Of a DNA stretch of 64,000 nucleotides, positions 51,082 to 58,847 are shown in pieces; the stretch's first letter is position 1, and every line of letters starts with the position of its first letter. Source of the DNA: Halopiger goleimassiliensis (GTDB lineage Archaea; Halobacteriota; Halobacteria; Halobacteriales; Natrialbaceae); NCBI RefSeq assembly GCF_000455345.1, contig NZ_HG315690.1, positions 2,307,360-2,371,359 of the forward strand. The letters are read 5' to 3'. Both the position numbers and the translations under genes were made by a program. The notes under the pieces are model-generated. The model was not told the origin of the DNA. It did no database searches and saw nothing but the letters and a program-made list of their open reading frames with translations.

Positions 51082-51366
51082 ATGTACGACCTGACCGGTT
51101 TCCAGCGCGACCTGTTGTACGTGATCGGCGGCCTCGACGAACCCCACGGCCTCGCGATCAAGGAGGAACTCGAGAAGTACTACGAGAAAGAGATTCACCA
51201 CGGCCGGCTGTATCCGAACCTGGACACGCTCGTCGACAAAGGCCTCGTCGAGAAGGGTACCCGGGACCGGCGCACGAACTTCTATACCGTCACCCGGCGC
51301 GGTCAGCGCGAACTCGAGGACCGACGCCAGTGGGAAGACCAGTACGTCGAAGAACTCGTCGAGTGA
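51082..51366 (+). CDS. PadR-family transcriptional regulator
   Basis: This 94-residue protein is a minimal PadR winged helix: YDLTGFQRDLLYVIGGLDEPHGLAIKEELEKYYEKEIHHGRLYPNLDTLVDKGLVEKG, then TVTRRGQRELEDRRQWEDQY. Small haloarchaeal PadR proteins act as dimers. Its promoter holds two dyads, which suggests autoregulation. It sits between pelA and rqcH but on the opposite strand, so a link to ribosome rescue is not shown. The 291 bases after it hold no feature I can identify. Confidence 0.9.
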   Translation: MYDLTGFQRDLLYVIGGLDEPHGLAIKEELEKYYEKEIHHGRLYPNLDTLVDKGLVEKGTRDRRTNFYTVTRRGQRELEDRRQWEDQYVEELVE

Positions 51367-51657
51367 TCGGCGACGGCCACACTCGCCCTATCGGTTTCGG
51401 TGACCTCCTCCCGGCGATCGGTGTCCCTGCTGCCCCGTCCACCCCTCGACCCCCGCGGTGCCGGCCGGGCCGCCGATTCTCCGACTCCACTACGTCATCG
51501 AACCCGCCCGAACGATCACTCAGTTTTCTTTGCATTTTGCCGAACCGGTATTCGTTCGAACTCGTCCGTGACGGATAGAAACTTGCGCTCGGACGGCTGT
51601 CAGCCGTTACCATACCCCAGACCTGCGATGGCCGATCCGTCGGGGCAACCGGTCGCG

Positions 51658-53814
51658 TCACTCCTCCGCGATCCGACTGCCACCCGGCGGCATGAAATGT
51701 TGGATACGATCCGGACTCGCGATCTTCCGGACGAACGCCTCGTCCTCGAAGCGCTCGCGGAACCGCCGGTAGCACCGTTTCGCCGCGTCGGCCTGGGCGT
51801 ACCGACCGGGCTCGAGTTCGATCGTCGTCGCGGCCTGGTCCTCGATGGCCGACGGCGGACCGCCGATGACGCGCGTGTAGGGCTCGCACTGGATGCCGAC
51901 GGCGACGCCGACCGGCGTATCCCGGTAGTACGTGCGGTCGCCGCGGACCGCGAACCCGCCCTTCTCGAGGTACTCGCCGCTTTCGGGGGTCTTCGTCACC
52001 TGGTCGGCGTCGACGGCGTAGACGTCGCCGGCGTAGCGGCCGTCCTTCCAGACCGACGCGTAGGAGACGGCGAACTGGGCGGCTTCCTCGATGCTCGACT
52101 CGGGCAGTTCGATGTCCGGTGAGGACGATTCGCTCGGGTCCGTCGCCTTCAACACGGTGACCGGGCCGCCGTGGGCCTGCGTGTGGAGGACTTTATCGCC
52201 CGGCTCGAGGTACTTCTTGACGAGTTCCTCGTTCTGGTCGGCGTTGCGGCCACCGATCACGAGGTAGTCGTCGCTGGTGTGGAACCACCGAAAGCGGTCG
52301 TACCAGGGTTCGTTCTCCCGGATCGGCACGGAGGCCATCGAGAGCCAGTCGCGATCCGCCTCGTCGTCGTCTTCGTCGTCCGTGTCGGTGTCGTCGGCGT
52401 CGTCGGCCTCCCACCGCTCGCGGCGACGTTTGACCGCCTCGAGGTCCTCGCGGGTGTCCTCGATGGCCGCGAGCGCGCCGTCCTTCTTCTCCTCGACGGC
52501 CTTCGCTTCCGTGTAGAGGCGGTCGGCGTTCTGCTCGACGCCCTGGTCGACCTCGAGGTCGACGTGTGCGCCGTCGACCTCGACCGTCACCGTCCCCTCG
52601 CTGCCGTCGACGTCGACGACGGCCTCGGCCGCCGGGATGCCGCGTTCTTTCCCCTCCTCGAAGCGCTCTTCGATCTCGTCCCACGGGCGGTCCTGCTCGC
52701 GAGCCGTCCGGATCGTCGAGAGGATCTCGTCGACCAGGTCGTAGTGGGCGTACAGCGATTCGGCCTGCTCGCGGAGCGCTTCGGCCTGCTGTTCGAACCC
52801 TTCGATCGCTCCCTGCTGTTGTTCGATGATCCGCTCGTGTTTGGCGATCTCCTCCTCGAAGTCGGGGCGTTGCTCTGTCGGATCCGGCTCCTCCTCCTCG
52901 TCGAGTTCCAGCCGGAAGAAGTAGTCGTCTAACGCCTCGAGGAACGAGTCGTAGGCCTCGGCGGCCAGCCCCTCGGCTTCGTGTTCCTCGAGCGGGAAGG
53001 GGGTGACGTCGACGACGCGTTCCGTCGCAGCTTCGTCGTCTGAGTCTCCGTCTTCGTCGCTCTCGCGCTCGAGGTAGAGCCGCGGGTCGACGTTCCCGTT
53101 CCGGATGTCGAGCGCGAGCCGTTCGATCGCCTCGTAGACCCGATCGTAGACGCCCTCGTCGGCCTCCGCGATGTCCAGGGCTTTCTCGACCCCGGCGCGG
53201 GTACAGAGCTCCTCGGCGTAGAGGCCGCCGAAGTTGAGCTGGGTCGCGAGCGTCCGGACGACGTCCGTATCCGAATCGTCCATCTCGTGGGAGAACGCTT
53301 CCCGCGATATCGTGAGGGGGTTCGTCCGCGTCTCGGGGAACTCGTAGCGCGAGCCGGGCACCACCGTGCGGGACTTCAGCCGGACCGTCTCGAGACAATC
53401 GATCACCTCGTACTCGCCGTCCGTGACCGCGACGTTGCCCTGTCCGAACAGTTCGACGATGATCCGGGTGGTGCCGTCCTCGCGCTCGAAGACGAACTCG
53501 AGGATGCGGTCGAACTCGTACTGCTCGACGCCGACGAAGTCCGCGCCGGAGAGTCGATTCCGGAGCATCATCGCGAACTGCGGCGGCCGCCCCGGGGCGT
53601 CCGGTACCCGCTCGGGGGCGACCGTGTGGGCGCGTTTGACCTCGCCCACCTCGAGCAGCAACTCGACCCGCCCGCGGTCGAAATCCCGCATCTTGAGCCG
53701 GACGAGGTCGTCGCCGTAGAGGTAGGCCTTGTCGACCTTCGCGCCCTCGTAGGCCCCGAGTTCCCTGACGATGGCGGCGAGGTCGACGCTCGTAAGCTCC
53801 CGCTTCGGATCCAT
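51658..53814 (-). CDS. rqcH: ribosome rescue protein RqcH (NFACT family)
   Basis: This 718-residue protein opens MDPKRELTSVDLAAIVRELG with the NFACT-N domain (FAMMLRNRLSGADFVGVEQYEFDRILEF), a helix-hairpin-helix middle, a long coiled coil (about 320-480), and the NFACT-R domain (RFRWFHTSDDYLVIGGRNADQNEELVKKYL, GDKVLHTQAHGGPVTVLKA). It binds 50S subunits carrying stalled peptides and recruits alanyl-tRNA to add a degradation tail in bacteria and archaea. An acidic insertion (DADDTDTDDEDDDEADRDW) is a haloarchaeal adaptation. Confidence 0.94.
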   Translation of the reverse strand: MDPKRELTSVDLAAIVRELGAYEGAKVDKAYLYGDDLVRLKMRDFDRGRVELLLEVGEVKRAHTVAPERVPDAPGRPPQFAMMLRNRLSGADFVGVEQYEFDRILEFVFEREDGTTRIIVELFGQGNVAVTDGEYEVIDCLETVRLKSRTVVPGSRYEFPETRTNPLTISREAFSHEMDDSDTDVVRTLATQLNFGGLYAEELCTRAGVEKALDIAEADEGVYDRVYEAIERLALDIRNGNVDPRLYLERESDEDGDSDDEAATERVVDVTPFPLEEHEAEGLAAEAYDSFLEALDDYFFRLELDEEEEPDPTEQRPDFEEEIAKHERIIEQQQGAIEGFEQQAEALREQAESLYAHYDLVDEILSTIRTAREQDRPWDEIEERFEEGKERGIPAAEAVVDVDGSEGTVTVEVDGAHVDLEVDQGVEQNADRLYTEAKAVEEKKDGALAAIEDTREDLEAVKRRRERWEADDADDTDTDDEDDDEADRDWLSMASVPIRENEPWYDRFRWFHTSDDYLVIGGRNADQNEELVKKYLEPGDKVLHTQAHGGPVTVLKATDPSESSSPDIELPESSIEEAAQFAVSYASVWKDGRYAGDVYAVDADQVTKTPESGEYLEKGGFAVRGDRTYYRDTPVGVAVGIQCEPYTRVIGGPPSAIEDQAATTIELEPGRYAQADAAKRCYRRFRERFEDEAFVRKIASPDRIQHFMPPGGSRIAEE

Positions 53815-53905
53815 ACCGTAGACTGCCCGGCGCTGTCAAAAAGACGTGTCGCTCCTAGTTGCACCGATTCGAGTTCGTACGGACGGACCTGCAGTCGGGA
53901 TTACC

Positions 53906-54168
53906 AACACCACGAAAGCCCCTGCCTCGCTCGACCACCCGGGGCTCGTTGCGGTCCTCGCTTCGCTGCGGTCCTTACGTCGCCCGGGGAGGATCGAGCG
54001 AGGCAGCCCCTTTCATTCCCACCCCGCGGTGGCCAGTCCGGTCAGCCGACACGGGTGGGAATGAAAGGGGCTGGCGCTCTCGGTAGACGAGACGACGCAA
54101 GCACCGGAGTGAAACGAGGAGCGCAGCGAGTCGCAGTCAGCGAGAGCGCCAGGGGCTTTCGTGGTGTT
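53906..54168. repeat. intergenic cruciform element, perfect four-way junction
   Basis: The 470 bases between rqcH and 54285 contain a complete set of nested inverted repeats with no unpaired base at the junction. The outer stem is AACACCACGAAAGCCCC (53906-53922) with its complement at 54152-54168, 17 bp perfect. Arm A is TGCCTCGCTCGA (53923-53934) with 53994-54005. The middle arm is GCCCCTTTCATTCCCACCC (54006-54024) with 54053-54071. Arm B is TGGCGCTCTCG (54072-54082) with 54141-54151. It encodes no protein, and no target-site duplication is visible. The element at 62633-63155 has the same plan. Confidence 0.8.
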
Positions 54169-54284
54169 CTCGAGTACGCGAACCTCGACGATGACGAATC
54201 CAACCGATCTCGAGCAGGAGAGTCGGAACGCCTAACCGGCCCGCTCCCGGACCGTTCGGACATGAACCTCGGTCACGGAGGCCG

Positions 54285-54950
54285 ATGCCCGTGAGCGCGC
54301 CGACGGACCAGCGCGGCTGGCAGGACCTGCTCGAGTTGCCCGAGTTCCTCGACCAGCTCGAGGAGCGCGGCGGACTGCCCGTCATGGAGCTACTCGAGGA
54401 CCTGAACGACCAGGCCGACCTCGGGCTGGAGGCCGACGGCGTCGTCTACCACGACCGCGGGATTCGGGTGCCGGGATACGACGCCACGTTCGTCCACGAG
54501 CGGACGGGCGCACGCGGCCGGCCCGCGTTCAGCGTCGAGATCAACACCGTCGGCCCGCGGAACGCGTGGGCGAAGTTCGACCGGACGCTCGAGTGGGACG
54601 TCTACCTCCTGCGAACAGAGGGGCTGGCGGCTATCGCCTGGCTCAGCGACGAGGAGTACCAGGTCGAGGAGTCCGAGATGTTCGACTCGAAGGAGCAAGC
54701 CGCCCTCGCGGGCCGCTTTTCCTTCGGCGTCTACTGCTACGCCGGCGACGCCTGGGCGGAACAGCGCGAGCGCATCCAGCGCACCGACGCGCCGGCCTAT
54801 CTCCAGCGCGAGGACGGCTCCGTCATGTTGCCCTCGACCCAGTCTGAGTTCTACCAACTGGTCGACTCCTCGCCGACCGAGTTCCGCACCAGCGGCGGCA
54901 ACGCACCCTCCTATCTCGGCGTGCTCGAACTCGAGATCACCATCGACTGA
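54285..54950 (+). CDS. conserved haloarchaeal hypothetical protein
   Basis: This 221-residue soluble protein contains WQDLLELPEFLDQLEERGGL, FVHERTGARGRPAFSVEINTVGPRNAWAKFDRTLEWDVYLLRTEG, AYLQREDGSVMLPSTQSEFYQLVD and a C-terminal LGVLELEITID. I know no family with a function. One Cys (VYCYAGDAW) is present. It starts just after the cruciform element and stands alone. Confidence 0.72.
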   Translation: MPVSAPTDQRGWQDLLELPEFLDQLEERGGLPVMELLEDLNDQADLGLEADGVVYHDRGIRVPGYDATFVHERTGARGRPAFSVEINTVGPRNAWAKFDRTLEWDVYLLRTEGLAAIAWLSDEEYQVEESEMFDSKEQAALAGRFSFGVYCYAGDAWAEQRERIQRTDAPAYLQREDGSVMLPSTQSEFYQLVDSSPTEFRTSGGNAPSYLGVLELEITID

Positions 54951-54974
54951 GCGAGCGCTCCGTCCATCGAGTCA

Positions 54975-55304
54975 CTACGCCTCGACCCGATACGGCCCGT
55001 CCACGGTCTCGAACCGATCGATCTCGAGCACGCGCTCGAGGTCGCGAACGGAGTCGCTACCCGCCGATTCGTCCGGGGCGTCGGGATCGACGTGCAGCGT
55101 CAGCCGACAGTCGACTGAGACTGCCAGTCCCGACTCACCCGCATCGACCTCGCCGATCTCGCGGACGTCCGCGTACCGGACGACCGCTAGCGACTCGAGG
55201 GCGTCCTGCGCGCCGGCGGCCAGTTCGTCGCCGCGCTCGATCGGCACGTCGACGACGAGCGCCGCCTCGGCGATGGTTTCGGTGACGACGTCGCGACGGA
55301 CCAT
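54975..55304 (-). CDS. small haloarchaeal hypothetical protein
   Basis: This 109-residue acidic protein begins MVRRDVVTETIAEAALVVDV. It alternates beta strands and helices (GDELAAGAQDALESLAVV, LAVSVDCRLTLHVDP, LERVLEIDRFETVDGPYRVEA). The ATG at 55302-55304 is preferred to an in-frame start 18 codons earlier, which lies close to the end of the aminotransferase gene. That gene is 64 bases upstream on the same strand, so the pair may be an operon. The function is unknown. Confidence 0.65.
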   Translation of the reverse strand: MVRRDVVTETIAEAALVVDVPIERGDELAAGAQDALESLAVVRYADVREIGEVDAGESGLAVSVDCRLTLHVDPDAPDESAGSDSVRDLERVLEIDRFETVDGPYRVEA

Positions 55305-55368
55305 GGTCCGACGTAGGGGGCCGAGCCCCGAGAACGATTCGCTCGAGTCGCCCGCCACGCCTGGAGCG

Positions 55369-56430
55369 TTACCGGCTCTCGAGCACGCCCTCGATCCGCT
55401 CGAGTCCCGTCTCGAGTTCCCCGGTCGGGAGGCCGAACCCGATCCGGAACCGGTCGGGGTGGCCGAAGAACTCGCCGGGCGCGAGGACGACCCCCTCCTC
55501 GAGGACCGCCTCGCAGAACGCGCGGCCGCTCTCGAACCCCTCGGGGATCGTCACGAAGACGTTGACGCCCACCGGTTCGTACCACTCGAGGTCGTGGCGG
55601 TCGACGAACTCCCGGACGCGCTCGCGGTGGTCGACCGCGTGCGCGCGGTTTTCCGCGAGGATCTCGTCCTCGCGCTCGAGGGCCTGGCTCGCGACGTGCT
55701 GGCTGATCGTCGGCGGCGAGATCGTGGTGTAGTCCTTCCAGTTCCAGGCGGCGTCGATCACCTCGCGGTCGGCGACGAGCCAGCCGAAGCGGAGGCCGGC
55801 GAGGCCGTAGGCCTTCGAGAGCCCCGCCGTCGAGATGGCGCGGGGACCGAGGCTCGCAGCCGGCGGATGGGGCTGCTCGGCCAGTTTGCGATAGACCTCG
55901 TCGCAGAACAGGTACGCGTCCGCGTCCGACGCGAGGTCGTACAGCGCCTCGAGCGTCTCCCTCGGGTGGTAGCGCCCGGTCGGGTTGTTCGGGTTGTTCA
56001 CCACGATCAATTCCGTCTCGGGGCGGACGGCCTCCGATACCGCATCGACCGACAGCTCCCAGGTCGGCGGCTCGAGTTCGACCGTCGTCACGTCGCAGAT
56101 GGTCTCCGGAATCGTCCGGAGCGACTGGTAGGTCGGCGTGACGACGACCGCGTGATCGTCGGGCTCGAGGAGCGTGTGAAACGCGAGGAAGTTCGCCTCC
56201 TGCGTGCCGCAGGTGCACAGCACCTCGTCGGCGTCGCGGTCGTAGCGGGCGGCGATCCGCTCGCGGATCTCGGGATCGCCGTTCGTCGGGATGACGTACC
56301 CCAGTTCGCCGGGATCGGTGTCGAACCGGCCGCTCTCGAGGCTCCGAACCCCGCTCTCGGCGAGCATGAGATCGGCGTCGTGTTCGTGTGCGGCGAACCA
56401 GCGCTCGAGGGCGAAGTCGTCGATCTGCAT
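55369..56430 (-). CDS. PLP-dependent class I/II aminotransferase
   Basis: This 353-residue protein has the class I fold with VVVNNPNNPTGRYHPRETLEAL, AYLFCDEVYRKLAEQP, and the PLP lysine in AISTAGLSKAYGLAGLRFGWL. FRIGFGLPTGELETGLERIEGVL holds the substrate-binding Arg near the C-terminus. It resembles haloarchaeal aspartate/capreomycidine-synthase-like transaminases; the substrate is open. The gene is followed by the small unknown gene at 54975-55304. Confidence 0.9.
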   Translation of the reverse strand: MQIDDFALERWFAAHEHDADLMLAESGVRSLESGRFDTDPGELGYVIPTNGDPEIRERIAARYDRDADEVLCTCGTQEANFLAFHTLLEPDDHAVVVTPTYQSLRTIPETICDVTTVELEPPTWELSVDAVSEAVRPETELIVVNNPNNPTGRYHPRETLEALYDLASDADAYLFCDEVYRKLAEQPHPPAASLGPRAISTAGLSKAYGLAGLRFGWLVADREVIDAAWNWKDYTTISPPTISQHVASQALEREDEILAENRAHAVDHRERVREFVDRHDLEWYEPVGVNVFVTIPEGFESGRAFCEAVLEEGVVLAPGEFFGHPDRFRIGFGLPTGELETGLERIEGVLESR

Positions 56431-56548
56431 GGGCGGCTATTTGCGCGAGCCATACATGCACCTTCGGCTTCGCCGAGCCGACGTTCTCGGCGGGTCGTCC
56501 CACCGAAAACACCAGAAAGGGCCGTACGGCATTGCTGACTGCACAGCT

Positions 56549-56677
56549 ATGGGAGTGAAGCGAGACGTGACGAACGGTTTCGGTAACTGGGCGGATACGG
56601 ACCTTCGTGCCGAAGTCGAGTCGTATCGAACCGAACTGAACTGCGATCTGGTGGAGCAGGTCGATCGGTTTGCGTGA
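56549..56677 (+). CDS. possible 42-residue peptide or gene fragment
   Basis: The frame reads MGVKRDVTNGFGNWADTDLR, then AEVESYRTELNCDLVEQVDRFA and TGA. The composition is acidic and plausible for a haloarchaeal protein, but the codons are less GC3-biased than in neighbours and no clear promoter is visible. It may be a remnant of an antitoxin- or transposase-like gene, given the toxin-antitoxin pair that begins nearby. The confidence is low. Confidence 0.3.
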   Translation: MGVKRDVTNGFGNWADTDLRAEVESYRTELNCDLVEQVDRFA

Positions 56678-56705
56678 CGCGGCGCGGTCGCTTCGAACGA
56701 AAGCC

Positions 56706-57104
56706 TTACGCCGGAGCAACGTCCGGCGAGTGCTTGCCGAGCGGAATGTCGACATCGATCTCGTCGTACCAGATGGTCGGCCGCTTTGCCCGTCCGTTCG
56801 GTTCGAGTTCGACTAACCCGTAGTCGGAAAGTTCGGTCACGTTCTGGGTTACTTCAGGCGGATGTCGATCGACGAGCCGTGCGAGCTCACGAATGCTCTC
56901 CGGTTCGTGGTTCGCGATCGCCTCGAGCAACTCGAGGTTCGTCGGCCGGAAGATGCGGCCAAACGTCTCGAGATCGTCGACAGTAAGCGTCGACGGCTTC
57001 GGATCGACGGCCTCGGTTCCGTCGGCATCGAGGGTTGCGAGGGTGTCCTCGAGATCGTTGCGATCGGACGACGAGCCGATTCGGACGTGAAGTGTTCGGG
57101 TCAT
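56706..57104 (-). CDS. HVO_A0114-type winged-helix protein, probable antitoxin (TumA-like)
   Basis: This 132-residue protein begins MTRTLHVRIGSSSDRNDLED. Its winged helix spans about 60-125 (RPTNLELLEAIANHEPESIRELARLVDRHPPEVTQNVTELSDYGLVELEPNG, then RPTIWYDEIDVDIPL), the pattern of the HVO_A0114 family. Its ATG overlaps the stop of the toxin gene (ATGA). In such pairs the HTH protein is the antitoxin and represses the operon. The longer open frame upstream overlaps the toxin and is not used. Confidence 0.85.
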   Translation of the reverse strand: MTRTLHVRIGSSSDRNDLEDTLATLDADGTEAVDPKPSTLTVDDLETFGRIFRPTNLELLEAIANHEPESIRELARLVDRHPPEVTQNVTELSDYGLVELEPNGRAKRPTIWYDEIDVDIPLGKHSPDVAPA

Positions 57105-57427
57105 GATTGGATTTGGGGTCGGGACATCGTTACCAGTCGGATCGTTTCTCCGCGGGGGAGTGCCGCACGCCACGCGCGGTAGAGCGGTTGCAACCCGGGG
57201 AAATCGATTTCGAAGACCTCCGAGTCGAGGTGTAGTTCGTTGATGCCGTGGTGATTGTCGAATCGGATGATCGGGTCGTCAGCGCCCGCCTCCCCGTAGT
57301 GGTACGCGTACTTGATGCCGTCTGGAAACGTCTCCGACTCGGGGACGGCGAGCACTCGAACCCGGGCAACAGTGCCGTCCGAATACGCTTCGATCTCGTC
57401 GCGGACGACGACTACGTCGTCGCTCAT
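57101..57427 (-). CDS. DUF6516 family putative toxin (TumE-like)
   Basis: This 108-residue protein contains the family core FPDGIKYAYHYGEAGADDPIIRFDNHHGINELHLDSEVFEIDFPGLQPLYRAW, including the R-F/Y-D-N-H-H segment. It precedes the HTH antitoxin with a four-base overlap. Toxin-first order is usual for this family. The molecular target is not visible from sequence. The repeated operators upstream suggest tight autoregulation. Confidence 0.82.
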   Translation of the reverse strand: MSDDVVVVRDEIEAYSDGTVARVRVLAVPESETFPDGIKYAYHYGEAGADDPIIRFDNHHGINELHLDSEVFEIDFPGLQPLYRAWRAALPRGETIRLVTMSRPQIQS

Positions 57428-57432
57428 CCTCG

Positions 57433-57484
57433 TTTGTTAGTTCGAACCCTAACACAATAAGCGTTATCTTTGATCCTAACACAA
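57433..57484 (-). promoter_or_regulatory. promoter with repeated operator of the TumE-like pair
   Basis: CCTAACACAA occurs at 57448-57457 and again at 57475-57484, 27 bases apart. TTTGTTAG at 57433-57440 is an inverted partner of the first copy (GTTAG-N8-CTAAC). The copies flank the TATA-like region near 57455, about 28 bases before the toxin ATG. Binding of the antitoxin here would block transcription. Confidence 0.55.
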
Positions 57485-57611
57485 CTGTTACAGCCGGACC
57501 GAGATGCGTCGAACTGCTCCGGCCGAACAGCGACTCAGCCAAGTGTTGGAACGATTTACTGGCGCAACTACGATCTGGGTAGCGATTGCGAAGGTCTTGC
57601 TGGAATCCGTC

Positions 57612-58724
57612 TCAGTCCCGTCCCACGTTCCACCGAAAACCGACCGGATCGGCCGACGGCTCGAGCGGACTCGCCGGCAGCCCCTCCCCCACGTCGGGAT
57701 CGTTGTACGCCCGCGGGGCGACGTCGTTGGGGCCGTCGGGATAGAACAGCGAGGCGAGCGTCTGGATCTGCCCGCGGCCGACGCCGAGTTCGAACTGGCC
57801 GCCGCCGTAGAGCCGAATCCCGCGCTCCGCGCAGTACTCGATCGTCTCGAGCAGCGACGCGAGCGAGCCAAAGCGCGAGGGTTTGACGTTGAGCCAGTCG
57901 GGCTCCCATGGGAGCGCCTCGACGTCCTCGAGGCCGTGGATCGGCGCGTCCCAGGACACCCGGGAGCGAACGTCGGGATCCTCGAACAGCGGCTCCGTCT
58001 CGGGCGTCAGCGCCGGATCCTCGATCACCGCCTCGGGGAACCCCTCGAGGACCCGCTCGTAGAGGTCGGGATCGGCGGGGACGTCGACGTCGGTCCCCTC
58101 GTACTGCCCCTTGAGGTCGAGGATGCGGACGGCCCCGGTGCCGACGGTCTCGTCGATGGCGTCGACGACCGCGTCGTCCCAGTCCGGCGTCGGGTCGAGT
58201 TTGAACTCGAGGTCGGGCACCGCCGCGCGCAGTCGCTCGAGCCGATCGGTCGTCGGCGGGTCGCCCAGCCGGGTGCTGGCGACGAACCGAACGGGCTCGA
58301 GCGAACGGTCGAGCAATCCCGCGAGATCCGTGCCGGCCTGGCGCAGCGCCAGATCGAGCGCCGCGCTCTCGAGTCCCCACCGACGGTAGTTCCGGAACTC
58401 CTCGCGGTCGGGTCCGTCGCCGGGAAAGAGCTCGAGATCACCGACGTACTCGGAGAACGACGCCAGCGTGTACTCGCCGGTCAGATCCGGCAGGCCGGAC
58501 GCCGCGAGGGCGTCGTGTTCGGCGGCCTCGTAGGTGACGTCCTCTCCCTTGCCACGGACGGTATCGGCGTTCCCCGTCCCACCGACGGTATCGGCGTCGG
58601 GGGCGGGACCCGTGAGGGTGAACTCGGTGGTGACGCGCGTAAACTCGCTCGAGGTCTCGCGCTCGCGGCGCTCCCGTGAGACGTCCGTGATCGACAGCGA
58701 CAGGTCGGCGAGGCGGTCGTCCAT
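57612..58724 (-). CDS. enolase-superfamily protein (muconate lactonizing enzyme / MenC-like)
   Basis: This 370-residue protein has the modified barrel with candidates for the catalytic lysine in DLEFKLDPTPDWDD, metal ligands in VRILDLKGQYEG, VIEDPALTP and SRVSWDAPIHG, and the second lysine in WLNVKPSRFGSLASLL. The N-terminal capping domain (about 1-120) is present. The usual KxK motif is reduced to a single K. It may be an o-succinylbenzoate synthase, dipeptide epimerase or racemase; no menaquinone genes lie nearby. The 127 bases before 57612 separate it from the TA promoter. Confidence 0.85.
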   Translation of the reverse strand: MDDRLADLSLSITDVSRERRERETSSEFTRVTTEFTLTGPAPDADTVGGTGNADTVRGKGEDVTYEAAEHDALAASGLPDLTGEYTLASFSEYVGDLELFPGDGPDREEFRNYRRWGLESAALDLALRQAGTDLAGLLDRSLEPVRFVASTRLGDPPTTDRLERLRAAVPDLEFKLDPTPDWDDAVVDAIDETVGTGAVRILDLKGQYEGTDVDVPADPDLYERVLEGFPEAVIEDPALTPETEPLFEDPDVRSRVSWDAPIHGLEDVEALPWEPDWLNVKPSRFGSLASLLETIEYCAERGIRLYGGGQFELGVGRGQIQTLASLFYPDGPNDVAPRAYNDPDVGEGLPASPLEPSADPVGFRWNVGRD

Positions 58725-58847
58725 ACCCGTCTGATTCGCGGGCCGTCCGTATAGCTCCGGTGCCGGGTCACGAACGCGACGCGCTCGAGGCCCGTGCCGG
58801 ACCGGAACGATCGGACTCGACGCTCTCGAGGCCGTCGCCGAATCGGC

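Noticed and set aside
53906-54168. Insertion sequence
   Set aside because: There is no transposase frame inside and no target-site duplication at the ends, so at most it is a non-autonomous element.
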